A stretch of 64,000 nucleotides of DNA, from assembly GCA_018223375.1 (NCBI GenBank), contig JAGTTS010000007.1, forward strand, positions 62,001 through 126,000. Direction: 5' to 3'. This DNA comes from Clostridiaceae bacterium Marseille-Q3526. GTDB lineage: Bacteria; Bacillota; Clostridia; Lachnospirales; Lachnospiraceae. Positions within the stretch are counted from its first letter, which is position 1; each line of letters begins with the position of its first letter. Below are positions 57,534 through 64,000 of this stretch, piece by piece. The notes beneath the pieces are model-generated. The model searched no databases. It saw only the letters and a program-made list of their open reading frames with translations, and was not told the DNA's origin. Made by a program: the position numbers and the translations under genes.

Positions 57534-60185
57534 ATGAAAGAACTGGAGAAGAACTACAATCCGGCGGACATTGAAGCCCGCCTGTACCAGAAGTGGCTGG
57601 ACAGCAAGTATTTCCACGCAGACGCAGAGCGCGGCAGAAGAGAGGGAAAGAAGCCGTTCACCATTGTAATGCCGCCGCCGAACATTACAGGACAGCTCCA
57701 CATGGGCCACGCTCTGGACAATACCATGCAGGATATTTTAATCCGTTACAAGAGAATGCAGGGCTATGAGGCTCTCTGGCAGCCGGGAACCGACCATGCG
57801 GCCATTGCCACAGAGGTAAAGGTTATCGACAAGTTAAAGAGCCAGGGCATTGACAAGCACGACCTGGGCCGCGAGGGCTTCTTAGAGAAGGCCTGGGAGT
57901 GGAAGGAAGAGTACGGAAGCAGAATCGTAAATCAGCTGCACAAGCTGGGATCCTCTGCCGACTGGGACAGAGAGCGCTTCACCATGGACGAGGGCTGCTC
58001 CGACGCAGTGCTTGAGGTATTTACAAAGCTCTACGAGAAGGGATATATTTACAAGGGATCCCGCATTATCAATTGGTGTCCTGTATGCCAGACCTCTATT
58101 TCTGACGCTGAAGTAGAGCACGAGGAGCAGGACGGCTTCTTCTGGCACATCAATTATCCGATTGTTGGGGAAGAAGGACGCTTTGTAGAGATTGCCACCA
58201 CCCGTCCTGAGACGCTTCTGGGAGATACGGCAGTGGCTGTAAATCCTGAGGACGAGAGATACAAGGATTTAGTGGGAAAAATGTTAAAGCTGCCTCTCAC
58301 AGACAGGGAGATTCCTGTTGTGGCAGACGAGTATGTAGATAAAGAGTTTGGAACCGGCTGCGTAAAGATTACACCGGCCCACGATCCTAACGACTTCGAG
58401 GTAGGAAAGCGCCACAATCTGCCGGAGCTCTGCATTATGAATGACGACGCTACCATCAGCGCGCCGGGCAGGTATTTCGGCATGGACCGCTACGAGGCCA
58501 GAAAGGCTATGGTGGAGGATTTAAAGGAGCAGGGCCTTTTAGTTAAGGTAGTTCCCCACTCCCACAACGTAGGAACCCACGACCGCTGCGGTACAACCGT
58601 AGAGCCGATGGTAAAGCCACAGTGGTTTGTGAGAATGGACGAGATGGCGAAACCAGCAGTGGAGGCGATCAAGTCAGGAAGGCTGAAATTCGTTCCGGAG
58701 AGCTTTGGAAAGACATATCTTCACTGGCTGGAGGGCATCCGCGACTGGTGTATTTCCAGACAGCTGTGGTGGGGACACAGAATCCCGGCCTACTACTGCG
58801 ATGAGTGCGGCGAGATGGTGGTTGCCAAGACCATGCCGGAGAAGTGCCCGAAGTGTGGCTGCGTCCACATGACCCAGGACGAGGATACTTTGGATACCTG
58901 GTTCTCCTCCGCCCTGTGGCCGTTCTCCACGCTGGGATGGCCGAAGAGCACGCCGGAGTACGAGTATTTCTACCCGACAGACGTGCTGGTAACAGGCTAC
59001 GATATTATCTTCTTCTGGGTAATCAGAATGGTATTCTCCGGTCTGGAGCAGACTGGAAAGGAGCCGTTTAACACTGTTCTGATCCACGGCCTTGTCAGAG
59101 ACTCCCAGGGACGCAAGATGAGCAAGTCCTTAGGAAACGGCATCGATCCGCTGGAGGTGATCGACAAGTACGGCGCAGACGCCCTGAGAATGACTCTGAT
59201 GACAGGAAATGCTCCTGGAAACGATATGCGCTTCTATTGGGAGAGAGTGGAGGCCAGCAGAAACTTCGCAAACAAGGTATGGAACGCTTCCCGCTTTATT
59301 ATGATGAATGTGGAGAAGGCGCCGGAAAGCCAGGCAGCTCTGTCTGATCTGACTATGGCGGATCGCTGGATCCTCTCCAAGGTAAACACTCTGGCCAAGG
59401 ACGTGACAGAGAATATGGACAAGTACGAGCTGGGAATTGCTCTTCAGAAGGTTTACGACTTTATCTGGGAGGAGTTCTGCGACTGGTACATCGAGATGGT
59501 GAAGCCGCGTCTCTACAGCGACGAGGATACCACCAAGGCAGCCGCTATCTGGACCTTAAAGACAGTGCTCATCCAGTCCTTAAAGCTCCTGCATCCGTAT
59601 ATGCCGTTTATCACAGAGGAGATCTTCTGCAATCTCCAGGAGGAGGAACCGTCTATTATGATTTCCTCCTGGCCGGTTTATAAAGAGGAGTGGAATTTTG
59701 CTTCCGAGGAGAACGCAGTGGAGACTATCAAGGAGGCAGTGCGCGGAATCAGAAACGTCCGCACCTCCATGAACGTGCCGCCCAGCAAGAAGGCAAAGGT
59801 TTACGTAGTTTCCGAGGACGAGTCCCTGCTTGGCATTTTTGAACACAGCAAGGTATTTTTTGCTACCCTCGGATACGCCAGTGAGGTATGCCTCCAGAAG
59901 GACAAGACAGGAATTGCCGACGACGCCGTGTCTGCCGTAATCCCGAAGGCAGCTATCTACATGCCGTTTGCAGAGCTGGTAGACATTGACAAGGAAATCG
60001 AGAGACTGCAGAAGGAAGAAGAGCGCCTGACCAAGGAGCTGGCCCGCGTCAATGGCATGCTTGGAAATGAGAAGTTTGTAAGCCGCGCGCCTGAGGCTAA
60101 GATTGCTGAGGAGAAGGCAAAGCTTGAAAAGTATACTCAGATGATGGACCAGGTAAAAGAGCGCCTGGCTCAGCTTTCCAAGTAG
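57534..60185 (+). CDS. valS: Valyl-tRNA synthetase
   Basis: A full-length 883-residue class I enzyme. The HIGH motif is PPPNITGQLHMGHALDN (~residues 45-61), the editing domain has TTRPETLLGDTAVAVNP with FGTGCVKITPAHDPNDF, and KMSKS is GRKMSKSLGNGIDPLEV (~525). The zinc-like CDECGEMVV...CPKCG knuckle is present. The C-terminal coiled coil (LQKEEERLTKELARVNGML) ends the protein. It charges tRNA-Val and edits Thr-tRNA-Val. Regulation is by the upstream valine T-box. Confidence 0.98.
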   Translation: MKELEKNYNPADIEARLYQKWLDSKYFHADAERGRREGKKPFTIVMPPPNITGQLHMGHALDNTMQDILIRYKRMQGYEALWQPGTDHAAIATEVKVIDKLKSQGIDKHDLGREGFLEKAWEWKEEYGSRIVNQLHKLGSSADWDRERFTMDEGCSDAVLEVFTKLYEKGYIYKGSRIINWCPVCQTSISDAEVEHEEQDGFFWHINYPIVGEEGRFVEIATTRPETLLGDTAVAVNPEDERYKDLVGKMLKLPLTDREIPVVADEYVDKEFGTGCVKITPAHDPNDFEVGKRHNLPELCIMNDDATISAPGRYFGMDRYEARKAMVEDLKEQGLLVKVVPHSHNVGTHDRCGTTVEPMVKPQWFVRMDEMAKPAVEAIKSGRLKFVPESFGKTYLHWLEGIRDWCISRQLWWGHRIPAYYCDECGEMVVAKTMPEKCPKCGCVHMTQDEDTLDTWFSSALWPFSTLGWPKSTPEYEYFYPTDVLVTGYDIIFFWVIRMVFSGLEQTGKEPFNTVLIHGLVRDSQGRKMSKSLGNGIDPLEVIDKYGADALRMTLMTGNAPGNDMRFYWERVEASRNFANKVWNASRFIMMNVEKAPESQAALSDLTMADRWILSKVNTLAKDVTENMDKYELGIALQKVYDFIWEEFCDWYIEMVKPRLYSDEDTTKAAAIWTLKTVLIQSLKLLHPYMPFITEEIFCNLQEEEPSIMISSWPVYKEEWNFASEENAVETIKEAVRGIRNVRTSMNVPPSKKAKVYVVSEDESLLGIFEHSKVFFATLGYASEVCLQKDKTGIADDAVSAVIPKAAIYMPFAELVDIDKEIERLQKEEERLTKELARVNGMLGNEKFVSRAPEAKIAEEKAKLEKYTQMMDQVKERLAQLSK

Positions 60186-60280
60186 AGAAGCAGAATAAAA
60201 TACTAAAAATGCAAAATCGAGAAAAAATTAGAAAACTGGAAAAGAACAGAAAATTATAAAAACTGAAAAAATCAGATAGA

Positions 60281-60338
60281 AAAACCGGGCAGAGAGACTG
60301 GCTGATGTAACATGCCAGCTTCTCTGCCCGGTTTTTTA
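60281..60338. terminator. Terminator between valS and the TetR gene
   Basis: AAAAACCGGGCAGAGA (60281-60296) pairs with TCTCTGCCCGGTTTTT (60322-60337), with an inner TGGC/GCCA arm. It can serve both convergent genes. The A-rich stretch 60190-60280 holds nothing else. Confidence 0.9.
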
Positions 60339-60384
60339 CACTGCTTTTGCAGGAAATGATATTTTTACAAAAAATGCCGCCGCC

Positions 60385-61023
60385 TTACAGGCCTGCTTCC
60401 GGCTGAAACATGCGAAGCCCCTTGGAAATGATCTGCTCTACTAAAGAGGCCAGCTGCTCCGGCGTTTCCTTCAGGCCGGAGTCCAGCCAGTACTGTACCA
60501 GGCCGATGCAGCCGGTGACAGTGAAGGAGTAGTAGGCTTCAAAGGCAGAGTCGTCCAGAAGTGTGTTCTGGGAGCTGCGGGAGGTCTGCCGGCCGCCGCC
60601 TGCGCCGGGCCGGAACAGCTCCATCCAGTCCTTCAGGCACTTTTCCCGGACAATATCCTTCAGACGGTTGACAAAATTGATGTCTCCGTTCTGTCCAATC
60701 AGAATACTGACCATATCGCTGTTCTCCTTCACCAGATGGAAGACGCGGGTGAAGACGAGAGCCGGATTGGACAGCAGATCAGAAGCTTTGAAATGATTCA
60801 GCACATCCTCCAGCTCCTCTAACAGCTCATTTTCAATCTGTTCCATTAAATCGAAGATATCTCTGTAGTGCAGGTAGAAGGTTCCCCTGTTAATATCGGC
60901 CTTTTCCGAGATTTCCCGCACTGTAATATCCTGAATCCGCTTTGTCTTTAAAAGTTCAGTGAGACACTGGCGGATCACCCGCCGCGTTTTTCTGATTCTC
61001 CGATCGAGAGTTTCTCCCTTCAT
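60385..61023 (-). CDS. TetR/AcrR family regulator
   Basis: A 212-residue regulator. The HTH spans ~8-55: RKTRRVIRQCLTELLKTKRI, DITVREISEKADINRGTFYL and HYRDIFDLMEQIENELLEEL. The HYRDIFDL form and the TetR_C_7-like second half suggest the group found beside transporters. It is transcribed divergently from the wall-binding protein and MMPL transporter genes. Three palindromes in the 255-base gap are candidate operators, so it most likely represses that pair and itself. Confidence 0.9.
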   Translation of the reverse strand: MKGETLDRRIRKTRRVIRQCLTELLKTKRIQDITVREISEKADINRGTFYLHYRDIFDLMEQIENELLEELEDVLNHFKASDLLSNPALVFTRVFHLVKENSDMVSILIGQNGDINFVNRLKDIVREKCLKDWMELFRPGAGGGRQTSRSSQNTLLDDSAFEAYYSFTVTGCIGLVQYWLDSGLKETPEQLASLVEQIISKGLRMFQPEAGL

Positions 61024-61080
61024 AATTAAAATCTCCTTTAAATCGATGCCTATTTCTGGAAATGATCACCAGATATATGC

Positions 61081-61204
61081 ATTAATCAACATATATTTAC
61101 AATTTGATTATTAATGTTCTCTGTGTGGAAAAATGATTATTGTCAATCATTTCGTTCCTGAGTATAATTTATTATAAATCATTAATCAACACATGTCAAT
61201 TAAT
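61081..61204 (+). promoter_or_regulatory. Divergent control region with three palindromes
   Basis: The promoter TTGTCA (61140-61145), 17 bases, TATAAT (61163-61168) drives the plus-strand pair. Palindromes: ATTAATCAA/TTGATTATTAAT (61081-61115), AAATGATT/AATCATTT (61131-61152, over the -35) and ATTAA/TTAAT (61181-61204). ATTAATCAACA occurs at 61081 and again exactly 100 bases on. Confidence 0.65.
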
Positions 61205-61278
61205 AGAATCTGTGTTTGTTAACAGGATATATGTTGAACACAGGACAAATATCACTATAGCTTGAAAGGAAGATGTAT

Positions 61279-62169
61279 ATGAAGCGAAATAAGAAACACA
61301 TATCCAGTATCTGCCTGGCAGCGGCCCTGCTCTCTCTTTCTGTTCCAGGAACAGTCAGGGCGGAGGAGAGCGCTGGCTGGGTTTCTGACGAAGCGGGATG
61401 GAGGTACATAGAGGCAGACGGAACAGGCGCGGCCCCGGGCTGGAAGCTGATAGACGGATCCTGGTACTGGTTTGAGGACAGCGGACGGATGCGGACGGGA
61501 TGGCTCCTTCAGGGCGATACCTGGTATTACCTGGACGATTCCGGCACCATGGCGTCAGGATGGCGGACCATCGGCGGAAAAAGCTACTATTTTACAGAGA
61601 GCGGAGCCATGAAAACAGGCCACGTGGAGCAGAATGGGACCGTTTATTCCTTCCACAGCGACGGAAGCGTGGACACGGCTAAAAAAGAAAAAAATACAGG
61701 CGGCGGAGCCTTTGAGATCGGTTTTTATGACGAGGCCTGCCAGAATCTGGCGTCCAACTTAAACGAGCTGAAGCTGGACAGTTTTGACGGCGATGAGGAC
61801 GAAGATTATTATGAGGACGACAAAAAGGATTACGACAGGGACGCCAGCTATGAGATCAGCGGAAAGCTGACAGAGATTGCGGCCCACCGCCTTGCCATGG
61901 CCAGAGAAAAAGGGTATGGAAACGGAAAGATCCCGGAGGAAGGCGATCTGACGGATTACTTAAACAGCATCCAGTATAACGGCGGCCGCCGCCATATGGA
62001 GGTGTACATCAAGAATGTGGACGGAGCCGGCGAGGCGGAGGAGAAGCTTCTGGATATCCAGGAGGACGCGAAGAAGCGGCAGGACAGACCGGACTACTAC
62101 GGCGGGATGGGAATTGCCCACACAGAGGTAAACGGAAGCGATTACTACATGGTGATCTTTATGAAATAG
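61279..62169 (+). CDS. Secreted cell-wall-binding repeat protein with unknown C-terminal domain
   Basis: A 296-residue exported protein. The signal peptide (basic RNKK, hydrophobic core, then VRAEES) is cut near residue 31. About five choline-binding-type repeats follow (32-135: AGWVSDEAGWRYIEADGTG, GWKLIDGSWYWFEDSGRMRT, GWLLQGDTWYYLDDSGTMAS, GWRTIGGKSYYFTESGAMKT). An acidic linker (DGDEDEDYYEDDKKDY) leads to a ~120-residue domain ending GMGIAHTEVNGSDYYMVIFM, which resembles the end of a CAP/SCP domain but is not a confident match. The ATG at 61279 has AAGGAAG 6 bases upstream. The transporter gene follows after 22 bases. Confidence 0.82.
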   Translation: MKRNKKHISSICLAAALLSLSVPGTVRAEESAGWVSDEAGWRYIEADGTGAAPGWKLIDGSWYWFEDSGRMRTGWLLQGDTWYYLDDSGTMASGWRTIGGKSYYFTESGAMKTGHVEQNGTVYSFHSDGSVDTAKKEKNTGGGAFEIGFYDEACQNLASNLNELKLDSFDGDEDEDYYEDDKKDYDRDASYEISGKLTEIAAHRLAMAREKGYGNGKIPEEGDLTDYLNSIQYNGGRRHMEVYIKNVDGAGEAEEKLLDIQEDAKKRQDRPDYYGGMGIAHTEVNGSDYYMVIFMK

Positions 62170-62191
62170 ACTGGCAGGGCAGGGAATTCTG

Positions 62192-64000
62192 ATGACGATG
62201 CGAACATTAATACGGACATTAAAAATAAAAGGAATGCAGCTTTCGGGAGCGCCTGCAGGAGAAAAGCCGAAGTTCAGTCTTCCTGATTTTATCCTGGAAA
62301 AGAGCAGAGCCATTGAAAAGCTGTTTCTCGTTCTGGTGATTCTGTCGGTGATTGCGGCTCCCTTTGTGGAGGTCAATTACGACCTGACGGAGTACCTGCC
62401 GGACACAGTGCAGTCGAAGCAGGGGCTGGATCTGATGGAGGAGAAATTCGGCTATCCAGGAACCGCCAGGGTGATGATTGAGGATGTGACTCTCTATCAG
62501 GCAAAGCTTTACAAGGATAAGCTGGAAGCTGTGGACGGAGTGGATCAGATTTTGTGGCTGGATATGGGGACAGACGTCTACTCGTCTTCCAGCTTTATCG
62601 ACAGCAGCGATATTGCAGATTATTATAAAGACGGGTCGGCGGTCATGGACGTGACCTTTGTGGAGGGAGATACCAGCAAGAAAACCTCTGAGGCCATTGA
62701 CGCGATGATGGAGATTCTGGGGGATAAGGGATACTTTACAGGTCCGGCTGTGCAGAACAAGTCTCTGGAAGAAAATGTCAGCAGGGAAATGAACATGATT
62801 CTGGCTCTGGGCGTCCTGATGATTTTTCTGATTCTCTGTATTACCACCAATTCCTGGTTTGAGCCGGTGCTCTATCTGACCATCATGGGAGTGGCGATCC
62901 TTATTAATAAGGGCACCAATATTTTTTTGGGCCGGATTTCCTTCCTGACGGACAGCGTGTCGGCTGTACTGCAGCTGGCAGTTTCCATGGATTACTCCAT
63001 TTTCCTGATTCACGCCTACACCAGGGAAAAACAGAAGGGAATTGAGCAGAGGCAGGCACTCAGAAACGCTATCGACGAGGCGCTCCGCTCCATTTTCGCC
63101 AGCAGCCTGACGACCATCGTGGGCTTTATCGTGCTGGCTTTTATGAAGTTCAGCATTGGGTTTGATATGGGAATCGTGCTGGCCAAGGGAATTGTAGTCA
63201 GCCTGGTTACTGTCGTTTTGTTTATGCCTGCCATGATTCTTCGGACCATGTCCTTGATCGAGCGGACGGCCCACCGGCCGTTTCTGCCTGATTTCGAGGG
63301 GCTGAGCCGGAAAATCTATAAAATACGCTGGGCAGTTCTGATTTTTGTGGCAGTGATTATCATTCCCGCCTACACGGCTCAGGGCATGAATTCTTTCCTC
63401 TTTGGAAACGAGTCGGTGGGCGACAGCGAGGGAACGAAGGTCTATGAGGACGAACAGGTGATCAATGAGAAGTTCGGTAGAAGCAATCTGATGATTGCCC
63501 TGGTTCCCAACACCTCCATGGTGACGGAGAAGGCGTTTTCTGACGAGGTGGAAAGCCTCCCCTATACGAAGTCCGTGACTTCTATGGCAGGGACGCTTCC
63601 GGCAGGCATTCCGGAGAGCTTTCTGCCCAGGTCGGTGACAGAGCTGCTTCACAAGGAGGATTATGCCAGAATCCTGATTTATGTAAAATCCAAGGGGGAG
63701 AGTCCCCTGGCCTACCAGTGCTCTGACGAGATTCAGGCGATTATGAAACGGTATTATCCGGAGCACTCCTATCTGGTGGGAACCACGCCCTCCACTCAGG
63801 ACATAGAGACTACGATCACAAAAGATTATGCCAGGGTGAATGCCATGTCCCTGATCGGCGTGTTCCTGGTAGTCATGTTCAGCTTTAAGTCTCTGATCAT
63901 ACCGCTTATCATTATGATTCCCATCGAGGTGGCGGTTTTTATCAATATGGCCGTGCCTTACATTGTGGGGGATACTCTGATTTTTATGGGCTACATTATC
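62192..64000 (+). CDS. MMPL/RND family transporter, N-terminal part (3' cut by window edge)
   Basis: The frame runs open from the ATG at 62192 to the window end (603 codons). It has TM1 at ~45-62 (EKLFLVLVILSVIAAPFVEV), an extracellular domain, then a five-helix block with ILALGVLMIFLILCITTNSW and the MMPL/SSD motif LQLAVSMDYSIFLIHAYTRE. The block ends FASSLTTIVGFIVLAFMKFS and TVVLFMPAMIL, and a second half begins near residue 385 (KIRWAVLIFVAVIIIPAYTA). MMPL proteins export lipids or drugs using the proton gradient. Coupling to the wall-binding protein and the TetR regulator suggests an inducible envelope export system. Confidence 0.9.
   Translation, partial: MTMRTLIRTLKIKGMQLSGAPAGEKPKFSLPDFILEKSRAIEKLFLVLVILSVIAAPFVEVNYDLTEYLPDTVQSKQGLDLMEEKFGYPGTARVMIEDVTLYQAKLYKDKLEAVDGVDQILWLDMGTDVYSSSSFIDSSDIADYYKDGSAVMDVTFVEGDTSKKTSEAIDAMMEILGDKGYFTGPAVQNKSLEENVSREMNMILALGVLMIFLILCITTNSWFEPVLYLTIMGVAILINKGTNIFLGRISFLTDSVSAVLQLAVSMDYSIFLIHAYTREKQKGIEQRQALRNAIDEALRSIFASSLTTIVGFIVLAFMKFSIGFDMGIVLAKGIVVSLVTVVLFMPAMILRTMSLIERTAHRPFLPDFEGLSRKIYKIRWAVLIFVAVIIIPAYTAQGMNSFLFGNESVGDSEGTKVYEDEQVINEKFGRSNLMIALVPNTSMVTEKAFSDEVESLPYTKSVTSMAGTLPAGIPESFLPRSVTELLHKEDYARILIYVKSKGESPLAYQCSDEIQAIMKRYYPEHSYLVGTTPSTQDIETTITKDYARVNAMSLIGVFLVVMFSFKSLIIPLIIMIPIEVAVFINMAVPYIVGDTLIFMGYII

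Noticed and set aside
62219..63766. 515-residue open frame on the minus strand
   Set aside because: It lies wholly antisense to the MMPL transporter, is rich in His/Gln/Asn as expected of a shadow frame, and matches no family.

Overview
The window is a chromosomal stretch of a Gram-positive, spore-forming anaerobe of the Lachnospiraceae (Clostridium cluster XIVa) type. The inference rests on the mid-range GC content, strong AGGAGG ribosome sites, a Bacillota-style 6S RNA, a T-box leader before valS, SpoIID- and SleB-type proteins, meso-DAP dehydrogenase, choline-binding-type wall repeats and a probable PPi-type phosphofructokinase. I see no tRNA, rRNA, phage, transposase or CRISPR array. Most of it is ordinary core genome with a few decayed or rearranged spots.

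Layout. 1-1622: the end of an RlaP-like nucleotidyltransferase, a small ORF that looks like an internally deleted relative, a PadR regulator, a truncated HAAS protein and an orphan coding fragment. 1754-6574: DegV, a CDP-alcohol phosphatidyltransferase, a TetR gene whose two flanks carry matching inverted sequences, an unknown protein, a PHP phosphatase and NudC. 6739-11751: branched-chain amino acid genes ilvN, ilvC, a divergent LysR gene, leuC, leuD and ybaK. 12104-17942: a SleB-type hydrolase, an M16C peptidase, adenosine deaminase and a CAT-like acetyltransferase. 17893-19469 (minus): an ECF sigma / zinc-finger anti-sigma / membrane protein operon, whose sigma gene has no ordinary start codon in frame. 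19710-25509: cytidine deaminase, 6S RNA, an AI-2E-type permease, a SpoIID protein and a phosphofructokinase. 25876-30245: pstSCAB-phoU. 30746-38898: SEC-C protein, methyltransferase, Hsp33, Csp, DUF5662, an RNase H-like exonuclease, ruvAB and zapA. 38970-47164: a U32 peptidase, a RodA/FtsW-PBP pair, a TSUP permease, a NUDIX hydrolase and an M32 carboxypeptidase. 47202-53997: a YihY protein, a heterodimeric ABC exporter, DUF523, an HTH protein and an NSS transporter. 54141-60185: ddh, a D,D-carboxypeptidase with wall-binding repeats, tandem repeats, a Val T-box, a small Cys protein and valS. 60385-64000: a TetR regulator divergent from a wall-binding protein and an MMPL/RND transporter that runs off the end.

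How the parts fit: ilvNC and leuCD make branched-chain amino acids, with LysR the likely local regulator. The Pst genes import phosphate. ddh, the PBP/RodA pair, the carboxypeptidase and the SleB and SpoIID proteins all act on peptidoglycan. The last 3.6 kb looks like a TetR-controlled envelope system. The most unusual items are the start-less ECF sigma gene, a two-copy hairpin module placed between facing terminators (30381-30485 and 57160-57262), a 47-bp tandem repeat behind the carboxypeptidase gene, and clustered palindromes in the 60385/61279 divergent promoter region.
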